A stretch of DNA of 64,000 bases from Atherix ibis (lineage: Eukaryota; Arthropoda; Insecta; Diptera; Athericidae): contig OY282609.1 of NCBI GenBank assembly GCA_958298945.1, positions 59,058,220-59,122,219 of the forward strand. Reading direction: 5' to 3'. The position numbers were made by a program, and so were the translations under genes. Position 1 is the first letter of the stretch. Every line of letters begins with the position of its first letter. Shown piece by piece: positions 1 to 11,528 of the stretch. Under the pieces are notes generated by a model. The model was not told where the DNA came from, searched no databases, and saw only the letters and a program-made list of their open reading frames with translations.

Positions 1-749
1 GGTGCTCTCAGAGGAGAATAAGCGCAATCGTGTAGTGGACTCTGAGGCTATGTTGGCACTCTTTCATCGCAATCCTGCCGAATTCCTTCGTCGATATGTC
101 ACTGTAGACGAAACCTGGATACACTACTATACTCCAGAAACGAAGAGACAGTCATCACAGTGGATTTTCAAGGGTGAACGGGCTCCGAAGAAGGCAAAAA
201 CTGTGCCATCGGCCGGCAAGGTGATGGCCACGGTCTTTTGGGATTCGCAGGGATCATTTTTATCGACTACTTGGAAAAAGGAAAAACAATAACAGGAGCG
301 TATTACGCGTCGTTATTGCAACGGTTGAGCGAGGAAATCAAAGAGAAACGCCCCCATCTGAAGAAGAAAAAAATCCTCTTGCATCAGGACAATGCGCGTG
401 TGCACACCTGCGCTGATTTCATGGCCAAAATTGTGGAATTGAGAATGGAATTGTTGCAGCATCCCGCTTATTCAACAGATTTGGCCCCGAGTGACTATTT
501 TCTTTTCCCGAATCTGAAGAAATGGCTTGGCGGACGACGGTTCACTTCCAACGAGGACGACATTGCTCAAACGGATGAGTATTTTGCGGAACTTCCGAAA
601 TCCTATTTTTTGGACGGGATAAAAATTTTGAAAAAACGGTTGGAAAAGTGTATAGAGCTAAAAAGAGAGTATGTTGAAAAATGAAATTTTTTTTTTTAAA
701 AAAACAGTTTTTTTCCATTTATTTCTAAGGACTTATTGAACGACCCTCG
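1..749 (+). mobile_element. mariner element, 5' end cut by window edge
   Basis: This is the 3' part of a mariner-family DNA transposon that begins left of the window. The right terminal inverted repeat lies near 725-749 and ends in gaccctcg followed by the TA target site at 750-751. The terminal repeat and the protein resemble the elements at 34949-36228 and 54826-57250, so it is a sister lineage of that family. A run of T and A separates the transposase stop from the terminal repeat. The element's left end cannot be seen. Confidence 0.9.
2..684 (+). pseudogene. mariner transposase, C-terminal part, frameshifted
   Basis: A cut-and-paste DDD transposase that would bind the element's terminal repeats and move it into TA sites. 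Visible parts in order are the segment before the first catalytic Asp, VDETW (Asp codon at 107-109), the AGKVMATVFWD block, HQDNARVHT with the second Asp near 388, and the YSTDLAPSDYF block with the third Asp. The spacing between the second and third Asp fits DD34D. A one-base loss near 250 (cagggatc where related copies have an extra base) shifts the frame, so the protein is split between two frames around residue 83. All three catalytic residues survive. The N-terminal DNA-binding domain lies outside the window. Confidence 0.88.
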
Positions 750-751
750 TA

Positions 752-1555
752 TTATGATTTAACGTCGTTCAGATGGTATCAGTTTCTAATTTGTTAAGGG
801 TTAATTGTGTCAATTTTAATTTTTCTTATAAATTCAATATTAATTATTTTTATATTATTACTATTATTATATTTATCAGAATGAGTGATTGTGGGCAATC
901 TTTTTAAAGGGATTGGAACCAAAGTAATTACTGGAAACTTTAATGAAATTTTTCAAATGTCTAATACTAATAATAATGCAAAAACTAGGAACAATATTTG
1001 CACAAAAAAAAAAAAAAATTAATCTTTTAAAGAAATTAATTCGTGGTGAAAGCTTTTCATTAAAAGATATTAATTTCCTAATTTTGTTTGTATTTACTAC
1101 AATAGAATTTACTTGTGCTAATATTACATATTTTATGCTATATCATATCATACATAATTGATCTAATTTTGTGGAGAAACCTGAAAGCCTAAGCTGAATT
1201 TATCATAAAAAAAACGTAAAAAAATATTTAATGGAATAGATACTAGATAATGAGAGATTAATTTTAGTATTTTTGTCAACGTCCATGTAAAATTTTGTTT
1301 CCTTTTTCTATGGGGTAAATGTGAATTTTGTTGGTTATCTAGAAATAAGAAAATAGAAATTTTGGTAATTTTGAAAATTTCATATGCACAAATAATAGTG
1401 GAAATAGGTCCAATTTTCATTTGTTTGTGGGTAAATGAAGAAGTTTTGTGAATTTTTTTTGATCGTATAATTATATGTGGCTATATTAAAACTTGTAAAA
1501 ATAACACTTCAAACGGTTACTAAGGATAAAAAAGGGAATATTTGGGGAAAATTTA
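752..1555. other. AT-rich DNA, no gene seen
   Basis: Low-complexity AT-rich sequence between the first mariner and a pair of stray terminal repeats. The short open frames here (for example 943-1161 and 1163-1420) have no recognisable domain and are rich in Lys, Ile, Asn and Phe, as expected from chance translation of AT-rich DNA. Confidence 0.6.
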
Positions 1556-1625
1556 CGAGGGTCATTCAATAAGTCCTTAGAAAAAGATTTTTTTTAAATC
1601 TCGTCGTTCAATAAGTCCTTAGAAA
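1556..1625 (+). repeat. two solo mariner terminal repeats in direct orientation
   Basis: Bases 1556-1582 and 1601-1625 both carry the outer end of the mariner whose right end is at 725-749. The shared core is ttcaataagtccttagaaa, preceded by cgagggtca in the first copy and by tcg or cgtcg in the second. The first is preceded by TA at 1554-1555. No transposase follows either copy. They look like what remains after deletion of one element, or after one element inserted into the end of another. Confidence 0.75.
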
Positions 1626-1717
1626 GAGTTGGAGTGCGCTGGACTATCATTCAATTTTTTTTAGAAAAGGCAATGCATTTTTTAGAGTGAATAATTCCAG
1701 TGTGAGCTTTTAATCCC

Positions 1718-1990
1718 TCATTCCCAGGACTCTATAATGAACTCCAGATGGCCCTTTTGATAGACACAGAAGGGTTCTGGTCCAATGAGCGGAGTATTTG
1801 CTCCTCTTTTGTCAAGGTTGTCTGCTAGTTCATTACTCTCAATAACCTCATAATCTGGCACGCACAACAAATCTACTAGGCGATTTAGGACCGTAAGCAT
1901 AACTCAAACTAGCTTGTTTTGGACATCAGATAGGGCAAGAGCTTCCAATGTAGCTTGACTTTCTGAGATGATGTTAATCTTTGCGTTAAG
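1718..1990 (-). pseudogene. RNase H domain relic of a non-LTR retrotransposon
   Basis: Reading the minus strand from about 1990 down to 1718 gives INIISESQATLEALAL, one stop, and then VPDYEVIESNELADNLDKRG followed by ANTPLIGPEPF. This matches the usual RNase H pattern of insect non-LTR elements: a D-S-Q-A-A-L-like strand, then V-P-G-H-x-G-I-x-G-N-E-x-A-D-x-L-A, then a short tail ending in GPEPF. The usual WVPGH is changed to CVPDY, so the conserved His is lost. It is on the opposite strand to the reverse transcriptase relic starting at about 2060, so it is probably a separate insertion. Confidence 0.7.
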
Positions 1991-2084
1991 TGAGTTTTTT
2001 TTTTTTTCTAAAATTCTCTCTAGCACAAAACTTTATGGTATGTATTTTTGCCTGAAAAATGGATGGGGATCTAGCAAGAGACTA

Positions 2085-3461
2085 CATATGCCCCAACACC
2101 CACATCCGGTTTACGCGCTGGAACTCGTCACAAACATCGCAAAGGAAGCCATCTCAGGAAAGAGATGGAAAGAAGGCGGTTCCAAAAAGTATTGCCTCAT
2201 TGTCACCCTGGACATCAAGAATGCGTTTAACTCGGCCCGCTGGGACCGAGTTTTGGAGGCTCTTAAGAACATGGGGGTGCCCTACTACCTACGGAGGATG
2301 GTCAGATCATACTTCAGTGACCGACTACTACACTACGAGACGGAGGATGGACCAGCGGAGTATGGGGTCAAGGGAGGGGTACCTCAGGGCTCTGTCCTGA
2401 GGCCACTCTTGTAGAACGTCATGTACGACGGCCTACTTCATCTCGAATTACCGCCGAACATAACACTCGTGGCTTTTGCGGACGACGTAGCGGTTGTCCT
2501 TATAGCCAAACACCTGGAGGAACTGGAAGCCGCATCCTCTACCACAATCCGGAGGATAAGACAGTGGATGACATCGGCAGACCTGTCTTTGGCGGAAAAT
2601 AAGACCGAGGCACTCTTTGTGAGTAGCCGGAAGAAAATGGAGACCATCACCATAAGAGTAGGCGACCACGACATCCAGTCGCTACCCTACATCCGGTATC
2701 TAGGAGTGGACTTGGATGCCAGACTCAACTACAAGGAGCACATCTCCAGCGTTAGCAGAAAGGCATCAGCAGTATAGGGCGCGCTTTCGCGGATAATGCC
2801 CAATATCGGAGGCTCCAGGCAAATCCGAAGGCGACTATTGGCAACTGTAGTTACTTCCGTCCTACTATACGGAGCACCAGTGTGGGCGAAATTGCTAGAG
2901 TTAACAACATACCACAAGACAATGTCATCAGTCCAGCGGCTCTCAACGATCAAAGTAGCGTCAGCATACCGAACGGTATCATACGATGCGGTCAACGTCG
3001 TGGCATCATGCCCACCAATCGAAATCCTGGCAGAGGAAGAAGGAAAAGCGGTGAAAGGTCCTCTGTGAAGAGGAGAGACCCAAGAGTCTTCGCTTCTGGC
3101 AAGAGAAGTGGGACAGCTCGACGAAGGGTCGGTGGACTCATCGGCTGACCCAAATGTCACCAAATGGGTCACTCGCGTGCACGGGGAAGTCGGGTATTAC
3201 ATCACCCAACTCTTGACTGGGCATGGATACTTTCAGGCATACTTGCACAGATTCAAGAGAACTACCTCCCCAAACTGTCATCACTGCCGCGATGTGATCG
3301 ATGATGCAGAACACGTATTCTTCCAATGCCCCTTCTACGAGGGGACACGGGCAGATCTGGAGAAAAATCTGCCCGTGGAGTGCATGCTGAAGAGCCAATC
3401 AGCTTGGAACAGAGTTGCAGAGTACGCGGAATCTTTAATCAAGGATCTTCGGACCACGTAG
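2085..3461 (+). pseudogene. non-LTR reverse transcriptase, C-terminal half, several stops
   Basis: Reverse transcriptase that would copy the element RNA at a nicked chromosomal target. Seen in order: VTLDIKNAFNSARWD (palm Asp motif), GGVPQGSVLRPLL (template-grip motif), LVAFADDVAVVL with the catalytic FADD near 2475-2490, IRYLGVDLDARLNYKEH (thumb-side motif), VLLYGAPVWA, and a C-terminal knuckle with the pattern C-x2-C-x7-H-x4-C at about 3276-3335. In-frame stops lie at 2412-2414 (TAG where Trp is expected), at 2775-2777 and at 3066-3068; near 3060-3110 the frame also changes. The endonuclease domain and the fingers are missing. Confidence 0.87.
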
Positions 3462-3621
3462 AAGAATAGGCCGCGAGGCGTCATAACATCGGGACAGCAA
3501 TAATATCAAATAAGAACGCCCCGGCGAAGTAGTATTTAAAAAGAGTGCCGCCGGGGAACCATCGTTCCGGGAGCAAGGGTAGAGGTACAGGTAGATTTTA
3601 GCGAGGTAAAAATCCCGCATA

Positions 3622-3655
3622 ACTCGCCTGGCAGTAGAAGGTCTTCCAGGCGAGT
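3622..3655 (+). repeat. 3' UTR stem-loop of the R1-like element
   Basis: A perfect 10-bp inverted repeat, actcgcctgg at 3622-3631 and ccaggcgagt at 3646-3655, encloses a 14-base loop about 50 bases before the A-tract. A hairpin in this position may be a signal by which the element's reverse transcriptase recognises its own RNA; this role is an inference from position. Confidence 0.6.
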
Positions 3656-3706
3656 ACCTTTTGAAGGTTTCCCCCTGTACCTCATTAATCTAAACTTAAA
3701 AAAAAA

Positions 3707-6431
3707 GCATCCGGTTTAGAATAGTCTGTGTGAAAGGAGAGAGCTACTTCTTCGAGTGACGGCCAACCCTCTTTGCAAGCTAAACGCTCCGTGAGAACTA
3801 CTTTGTACGACTGGTTTAAGTTAGGTTTCCCCGGAGAATAGACTAAAATTATTATCTAAAATATTTATTTTCTAATGAAGAATATGTGTAAGTAATTTTA
3901 CCAGTTCAAACAATTTAAGATTTATCTGCAATAAACTTAATTTCCCAGTGACATTTCTTTAAGAGTCTCTAACCATACAGGATGGCAATTGGAAGAATGA
4001 ATGAAGTTTTTATCTATGCATAGGTCTTGAAATCGAATGGTGTACTGCAGGATCTGTTGAGTAGCTTGGGGTAGTAAAGCGTAAACACTTTTAAATCCAG
4101 TTTCAAAATGTTCCCGCGCAGCCCCATGGTCCTACGCTAATTTTCAAAAATCACCTTTTTTCCATCCCGTTATAACTTGTCTCCAAAAAAGATGGTGTCT
4201 GACAAAAAAGTGGTATTTTAGTGTCGTGGCGCTTAGAATAATAGATTTCAGTACTAATTTTACTTGAAATGATAATGAACAAAAACAACAACAAAACTAT
4301 ACATTTAAAATTAATGAAAACGCCACTCAACTCCACCACGCTCGAAAGCTTTATTGGAAAGCTTTTCGTATGTTTAGCCGAAAGTATGGTGTTCGCATAA
4401 ATGCTGAATATTCATAGAAGAAATTTCTAAGACAACAACCATTTTTCGTTTTCGGAAGGGAATTTTCGAAAAGGAAATTTTTCTTGATGCATAAACAAGC
4501 AGCAATTATATACGACGAATATGCGTATTATTAAATACCTACTCTTTTTTTGTTTAAAATCTCTAAAAGCTCTAGAATAACTAATATTAACGTATTTTGC
4601 ATAATTTTTTATAAAAGATAACTAACTACCTTAATTAAATAAAAATAAAATATGGTTTTTTTTTTATAGTCACGTTTCAACTTTAGCAACTTACATTATG
4701 GGGGCTCGTAAATCTCTTACTCAGCGTGATAATCGTAATTATTTTCATAACAATAAAACAACACTTTTCTCAGTGAGAATTTGTACTCACTTAGAAAAAC
4801 AAAATAATCCACTTAAAAGAAAATAATATACCCAAAAAAAAAAAACGTATACAGATTTATAAAAATGAACTCTTTTTGTGAGTTGACATTGTTTTTGCGA
4901 TAACAGAAATAAGGGAAGTTTTTCGAAACTCTGCAGGTATAAACATACTAAAATATTAGTTAAAAATTCGTACTAATATTTTATGCAGTCATCTGGTGTT
5001 TATAGTTAAACAATGATTCGAGATACTATTTATCTAACAATTTATCTCCACATTTATGGCATTGATGGATAACAAACAAGGGAAATAGCATCGACGTGAC
5101 GAAATTATATAGTACACTCTAGACGGACATTATGGGTTTGGAGTAATATAGTGCTTACTGGGAAATTGTTTGATCATGAAAATTATACGAGTACACCTAG
5201 GAAAAGAAAATTAACTGTAAAAGGTGTCAACAGAATTTTGCATTTAAAAATTTTTTTCGTTTTCATCTGAAATCTTGATGCACTTTTTAGAGGTAGAACA
5301 GAAATTTTTCTTAACTGATAAAAAGCAAAAAATATAAAATTTATTGAGTAATTTTCGAATGCAGTTTAATATTTATTTAGTTTCAACTCCTCACAATCGT
5401 GATTATTTTTGGTTTCTAAAGAGAATTTGAGGGAGGGTAAAAAATTGGTAAGGCAAAAAAATCCTATAACTTCTTTGTACAATAGCGGCCCATAATTTAA
5501 AGTAACATTTTAGTCACATTGAAAAATCTCAATCAATTACTCCTCCATTCCAAAAAAAAAATTTATCCCAATTCTCACCTACTCTAGACAAAAAATAAAT
5601 TCCCAACTATTGATGAGCTCTAAAAGAAATATTACAAAATATTAGATTAGAAATTTTTAAATTCTGTACATTATCGTCTGTTGTGCGGAAATTTGCTGAT
5701 AAGAACCAGAAATAATATCCAAGATCAAAAATGGAGCTAACCGTGACATTTACTGATGTTGATTATCAAATTGATTTCTGATAAATTCACTTCATTGCGC
5801 ACATTGATTTGGTTCTCTTCGAATTCTCAAAATACAAGTTTCTAAGTATCCTCATCTAAGTATAATCAAATAAGTATCATCGCCCAGTAATAATATCGAA
5901 TAAACTGTATCTTGTACTAATGTACAAAATGATTGTTCAGACAATTTCTTTAAAAAAAATAATATAGAATTTTATTTTGAAATAGGAGAAGAGACAGGAG
6001 ATTGTCCTTTTCTAATCTATTATATGAAATTAGATATTCTTCATAAAAAACACTGTTTTCCAAATGAATGATTTACACTCTTTGGCTATCATTCACTTTT
6101 GCAAGTTAATTTACTTCCAGATCAATGGAACAGTTTATAACCCGCATTTAAGGGTAGAGTGACTTAATATGATTATGGAAATAGTATCTGAAAAATAAAC
6201 ACAAGAATAACTCAAAGAAAATCTATAAAATAAACACAATAGCGAAGTATGGTTGTCTAGAAAAGCAGCAAAAAATTTAGTTAACAGAAAGTCTACCGTT
6301 ACTTTTTTTTAAAGATTTTTTGTTTTGTAAAAAGGTTTTTTAAGATATTGCTTCTATTAAAGGTGATGGTGACCGAATTCCACAAATTTCTTGCAAATTT
6401 TTTTTAAATTTTACCCATGTAAATAGTGGCA
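3707..6431. other. AT-rich DNA, no gene seen
   Basis: The first 130 bases (3707-3840) are G+C-richer and may belong to an older transposon. The rest is AT-rich with homopolymer runs and has no coding signal, RNA gene or transposon end that I recognise. Confidence 0.6.
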
Positions 6432-7155
6432 GATGTTTCTAGCATTTGACCACGGTCTCTCTTGAACGGGATTAAGACCTCGTAAATGTGGTTAGGGTTT
6501 CTTGCAAGTGCTCAAGGCTTTCTAGCACCTGCTCACAGTCTCTGGCATACGTTTTTAAGGTCTTTATCACATGGTCAAGGGGTCTATCATTTAGTTAAGG
6601 TCTATAGCACGTGGTTATGGTTTCTAACACGTGGTCAAGGTCCCTCTTGAACGGGATTAAGACCTTCGAAATGTGGTTAGGGTTTCTTGCAAGTGCTCAA
6701 GGCTTTCTAGAACCTGCTCACAATCTCTGGCATACGTTTTTAAGGTCTTTATCACATTGTCATGGGGTCTATCATTTAGATAAGTTCTATAGCACGTGGT
6801 TATGGTTTCTAGCACGTGGTCAAGGTTTCTCTTGAACGGTATTAAGACCTTCTGAATGTGGTTAGGGTTTCTTGCAAATGCTCAAGGCTTTCTAGCACCT
6901 GCTCACAATCTGTGGCATACATTTTTAAGGTCTTTATCACATTGTCATGGGGTCTATCATTTAGTTAAGTTCTATAGCATGTGGTTATGGTTTCTAGCAC
7001 GTGGTCAAGGTCTCTACTACTTGGTTATGGACTGTACCACGTGGTCAAGGTCTTTAACAAATTATCAAACTTTCTAATACTTTGTAGCAACCGGTCACAA
7101 TCTTTAGCATGTGGTCAAGCACTCTGATACGTACTCAGGGCCTCTAGACATGGTT
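6432..7155. repeat. higher-order tandem repeat, 185-bp unit of nine ~20-bp monomers, E-box bearing
   Basis: The phrase attaagacct recurs at 6471, 6656 and 6841, a constant spacing of 185 bases. Each 185-base unit divides into about nine diverged monomers near the consensus tttctagcacgtggtcaagg. This is the pattern of a satellite whose short monomers diverged and were then amplified as a block. Six perfect CACGTG hexamers fall at 6608, 6628, 6793, 6813, 6998 and 7038, usually in pairs 20 bases apart. Related monomers reappear at 7541-7605, after an unrelated block. The two open frames across the array (6611-6835, 6856-7077) repeat the same residues because 185 is not a multiple of three, and are not genes. 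Confidence 0.9.
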
Positions 7156-7540
7156 AGTAATATTATATTATTTAACGGGACTTATCTGTCGTTAAACATA
7201 AAACCACGAATCGCCTACGACCATAGGGACTGAGTTACGCTCAATCAACGCACCACCATTACTGGCAGTTTACATTTAGTAACCAGTTACAGGCTGATTA
7301 CTTCAACTGTTAGTGGCTGCGCGCGAGATAATTACCAATATCTCCCACCAGCGATCCGTAGACCGTACCCGCAATGTGGGTATTAACGAGAGCCACTACG
7401 TTGCTGCGTAAGGCGCCTCACCATTGTCGGGCCTAGTGTGTTTTAACACCATGGGGCACCTCGATTCCTGTAGTACCAATTTTTATTTTAAGAGTTCTTC
7501 GGTTTGTACTCCGCTCATTGAGCTACGGTAAGGAATCTTT
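7156..7540. other. unidentified G+C-richer block splitting the tandem array
   Basis: About 385 bases with clearly higher G+C and higher complexity than the surroundings separate the last full repeat monomer from a short return of the monomers at 7541-7605. This suggests insertion of a foreign segment. I could not find a coding frame, terminal repeats or an RNA-gene promoter in it. Confidence 0.45.
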
Positions 7541-7605
7541 CTAGACATGATCAGTCTCTGGTACGTAGCCAAAAGTCACGTAGATAAGGTCCCTGACATA
7601 TTTAG

Positions 7606-8260
7606 TTTTTATCCGGCGCAGTCCTTTATACTAGCTACTTTTTCAATCAATCGCCACTGTTTTGTAGTCCTGACCCGGAACGTTGCTGCATTCCTATTTA
7701 TAATCGTTCGTTCATGGCTGTTATTTGTGTTTGTATTGTCATCTCGTATTTTCTTGCTTTATCTCTCTTCATTGCGCGTTTAATTTTCATCTATTCCGTT
7801 TGTTGTAAGTCGGTGTATGGCTTTCTTCAGATAACAACAGTTTATAAACTGATGTCGGAGGTGTCCTAATCCATGTGTTTGTTTATAATATGTCTTTTGA
7901 TATAGTGGGAAGAACACAAGATTTTTTGTTTTCATTCTAAATAAAAATTATTAAAAGCTCTGAGCCGATTAAAGTAAACAATCAATTTAAAAATAAATAT
8001 ACACCAAACAAAAAAGCTCTTTTCTAAGCGATTATTTTCATTAATTCGATATTCTTCTCTGCAATTAGAAAAAAAAGTCGCATAGCCTAATTATAAATTT
8101 TCATAATAATCAGATGGGGTTCTTTTACTATTAAGTAGAAAGATGGGTTTTTGAAGAGAACCTAAAATGAGACTACATTTAAGATTTTAAAGAGCATTTT
8201 ATTTGGGATCAAGTTGTTCTCAATAAATGTGTTTTTGTTTGGACTCTTTTCCATATTGTA
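7606..8260. other. AT-rich DNA, no gene seen
   Basis: Unremarkable AT-rich sequence up to the mariner end. The 78-residue open frame at 7547-7783 is hydrophobic but has no start context, homology or neighbour to support it. Confidence 0.5.
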
Positions 8261-9433
8261 CTAGGTGTATAAGCTTAAATCCGCTGTTTTTTAGTCAAAA
8301 AAAACACATGTTTTTTTCATAGAAAGCAAAAACAAATTTATTCAAAGTACTTGCTTTAGCTACCTGCACATTTTTCCCATCTCTCGGACAATTTGTGGAT
8401 ACCACGGAAAAAAGTTCCTCCCTTTCGAGGTAAACCACTCATCAAGACATTTTCGGACGTCTTCGTAAGAATCGAAGTGCTGCTCAGCGAGCGCGTGACC
8501 CATCGACGAAAACAGCTGGTAGTCGAAAGGGGCCAGATCTGGTGAATAAGCGAGTTGGGGAAGCACATCCAAGTTGAGTGTCTCCAAATAGTTGCGGTCC
8601 TTTTTCACGCAGAGCACGTTGCAATTTGATCAATTGTTGGTGGTAGCGGTAGGCATTGACAGTTTAACTAGGTTTTAACATCTCATAGTCGACGATACCC
8701 TGCTGATCCCACCAAACACACAGCATCGTCTTCCGTCCGAAGCGATTTGGTCTTGGGGAACATGTTGATGGTTGGCCGTGATCAACCCACGATTTTTTGC
8801 GTTTAGGATTCTCGAAATATATCCACTTTTCGTCACAATCCGATGCAGGAACTACTTTCTTTTTTGTCTGACGAGCAATCGCCTATCAATCAATTCATAG
8901 GGCAACCATTTTCCGATCTTTTCAATCCTTCCCATGGCACGCAGAGGCATGGAAATGGCTGGTTGAGTAACATCCAATTAATCCGTGAACATTTTTTGCG
9001 ATTGGGTATCGTCTTCGTCCAAAAGAGCCTCCAATTGATGGTCCTCAACCTTCCTAGGCCGATTTTCACGCTTCTTGTTCCATAACTCAAAATTGCCGTC
9101 TTTGAACCGACGAAACCAATCTCTGCATGTTGTTTCCGATAAAGCACTGTCACCATACCCCTCCATAAGCATTCTAAACGATTCGGCAGCCGATTTCTTC
9201 AAATTGAAGCAGAAAATCAGAGCTTCCCGCATATGCTCTTTTTCTGACACAACACTAGACATGATTACCATAAAAAAAATATATTTATTGTACGCAATTG
9301 CTGACAATATGCACCGATTAATATTGACAGATGTCAAACTTATAAAAAAAAAAGTATGGCGTGCCTATTGTAGCTTAATACGGTCACTCACGCAATCTAT
9401 GACCAAACAGCGGATTTAAGCTTATATACCTGA
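8261..9433 (-). mobile_element. Mos1-like mariner, copy 1
   Basis: A mauritiana-subfamily mariner in minus orientation. The terminal repeats are ctaggtgtataagcttaaat at 8261-8280 and the complementary end at about 9413-9433, flanked by TA at 8259-8260 and 9434-9435. The ends match the CCAGGTGTA start typical of Mos1 and the other four copies here (19700, 24942, 29995, 37058). It is about 1.17 kb against about 1.28 kb for a complete Mos1-like element, because of an internal deletion. Confidence 0.93.
8338..9262 (-). pseudogene. Mos1-like transposase, second catalytic Asp deleted
   Basis: Starts at the ATG complementary to 9260-9262 (MSSVVSEKEH). The helix-turn-helix N-terminus, KKRENRPRKVEDHQL, VTQPAISMPLRAMG, CDEKWIYFENPKRKKSW (first catalytic Asp) and LCVWWDQQGIV are readable. 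Compared with the copy at 19729-20664, about 75 bases are missing near 8600, exactly the part encoding FLHDNASSHTSK, so the second catalytic Asp is gone. A stop follows KMFTD in the N-terminal third, and the C-terminal end is frameshifted. The stop codon lies at 8338-8340 after a degraded KYFE-type ending. It cannot be active. Confidence 0.9.
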
Positions 9434-9435
9434 TA

Positions 9436-11027
9436 AATAAAGATTTACCGCAATGCAGAAAGATTAGGATATATCTCCAAAATTATCTTAAATATTGTGT
9501 TTTTACAAAAGAGTTTTATTTTTAAAAAATAACCAGAAAAATACTTTTTCCAAAGTACTATTATTTTGTAAAGTGCGATTTTAATTACCGAAATATAAAA
9601 TCTTTTAATCTCAAATATTGATTATTAAAAAGTTGATAAGAATTATTAATTATTGTATGGTATTACGATAAAATTGCGAAAAAAATACTTAGTCCAATAT
9701 CTAATTTTTGTTAGCATGAATATAAAAGCTGAATTGACGTATAATCGTGAATGGATATGGGCAGTGATTATTTTATTTTTACTTTTGCCAATTGCACGTT
9801 CCAACGTGACTCTGACAGTATTCACATTTCTTGTGCATTTCATACAAGAACGCATGTACGAAATACATTAGAGTGATATGAATTAAAGTGCATTTCTAGA
9901 AAAATTCACCTACGCATTTTTCAAGTACTCGTTGCAACTCTTACGTAGACGTATCAACAAGCATACGAATTATGCACTCAATGATGAAATGGATAAGCAA
10001 CAATAAAAGGCATTACGACAATCATGTTTAAATCTGACGTTAATATCGACATGGTTTGCGTTCTAAAAGAATTCTGTGATTGGACGCACAGGTGCTGCAG
10101 GTAGTCGCGAGTCTACTAATCACGTCGGCTTTACACTTTTGAAATGATAACGAGCCCTGCGCAAGGTAGATAATTGTCCTCATACTCCCTAATATGCTCT
10201 TAGCTTTACAATATTGTAGATTCTAAGTGAAGAAGGATTGTTTAAAAGAAACGAATAAAAAAACTCAAACTAAATAAATGAATGAATTTCACATACTATC
10301 CAGAATGGGGAAAAAAATTATTTTCACTTATCTTCTTATCTTAATTAGATATTTAGTTGTTGAGGTTAAAAAAAATATAACAAACAAAATTGATAAAAAT
10401 TATAATCAACCAGAATATTAAAAAGGAAAAATTTGACATCATATAAACTGATAAGCCTTAAAATGATTGATTAGTTTGATTACGAGTATTTTACTTCCAA
10501 AATAAGGAGAAAAATTCATTGGAAAACTGATAAAGTCATATGAGGGAAAGTTCGATAAAACTCAATTTTTATCTTCGCTAAAACATAGAAAAACTGAGAA
10601 TTACATACAATAATGTTAATGTTTTTAAAATACAATTTTTTTTAGCCAAAAAATGTCTTCTTTTTTAGCTACTGTCACTGTTACAGGGTGGCAAAGTTCT
10701 CAACGAAAATGTAGTAAAATATGAAAATCAGAGTTTAAGATTTTATGAATACCCAAAACCATAACTAGTGAAATACGGAATTCAGAAATTATCCAGAGTT
10801 AATGCGTTAAGTACTCTACTTTATTGTTACCCTATTGGAGTTATGTCTCCCCATTCCCCTCAAAGTTTCAAAAATAACCATTTCGAAAGCAAATTGAACT
10901 TTCTCAATTAACGTAATGCGCGATAGCATCAAAGACACTTTAAAGTATCTTAGCCTTATGTTATTATATAGCAAAAGCCACATTTATAAGCAATAAATAC
11001 TTAAATGTGAACTCAAAATACAATGTA
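9436..11027. other. AT-rich DNA, no gene seen
   Basis: Between two mariner insertions. The open frame at 9653-9871 encodes a possible membrane segment (AVIILFLLLPIA), but I recognise no family and no promoter. A short G+C-richer stretch at 10030-10180 has no coding frame. Confidence 0.5.
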
Positions 11028-11196
11028 CGAGGTCTGTTCAAAAAGTATCGCGAATTTTGAATTTTCGCGGGTTACGTATGTCTCTCATTTATGCCGACAA
11101 GTTCGGCCATTTTGATTGTTCAGCTAATTTTTGACAGCTGCTTTGTTTGCACGTGGTTTGGCTCGTCTTCGATTTTGACCCATTCCAAAAAATGGA

Positions 11197-11528
11197 TCAA
11201 AGAATCCGTTTCGGAAACAAGAAAAAGTCACAGGGGGGCAGATCTGGGGAATACGGTGGCTGAGCCATTATTAGTGTGTTGTTTTTAGCCAAAAATTCGC
11301 GCACAAGCAACGATGCGTGAGCAGGGGCATTATCGTGGTGCAAAAGCCAATTTTTATTCTTCCACAAATCCGGGCGGTGCTGGCGGATAACTTGCAGGTA
11401 ATATTCCTTATTGACCGGTCTATCCTGTGGCAAGAACTCATGATGCACCAAGCCCCTGCAATCGAAGAAAACTAAGCAAAACCTTCACATTCGACCGAAC
11501 TAGGCGCGCTTTTTCCGGTTTCGACTCT
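11197..11528 (-). pseudogene. mariner transposase fragment (HHDNAPAHA family)
   Basis: Minus-strand reading gives the catalytic-core centre: FFDCRGLVHHEFLPQDRPVN near 11450-11500, then RQHRPDLWKNKNWLLHHDNA with the second catalytic Asp, then MAQPPYSPDLPPCDFFLFPK with the third, and a stop after FPKRIL. The fragment lacks the N-terminus and the part carrying the first Asp. The abrupt stop after FPK-R/Q-IL is also present in the copy at 50361-50911 but not in the copy at 63510, which continues. The two short copies therefore share one deletion event. Confidence 0.85.

Larger units (their letters stand above)
2060..3706 (+). mobile_element. R1-like non-LTR retrotransposon remnant, 5' truncated
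   Basis: A copy-and-paste element left as its 3' part: the second half of the reverse transcriptase, the C-terminal zinc-knuckle region, a 3' UTR and a short A-tract near 3697-3706. The 5' truncation is typical of target-primed reverse transcription. The region is markedly richer in G+C than its surroundings (for example 2250-3450), which sets it apart as foreign. No target-site duplication could be defined. Placement in the R1 clade rests on the overall look of the reverse transcriptase and tail and is moderately certain. Confidence 0.85.

Noticed and set aside
6611..7077. Two 73-74-residue open frames with similar protein sequence
   Set aside because: They translate the 185-base tandem repeat; similarity follows from the DNA repeat, and the unit is not a multiple of three.
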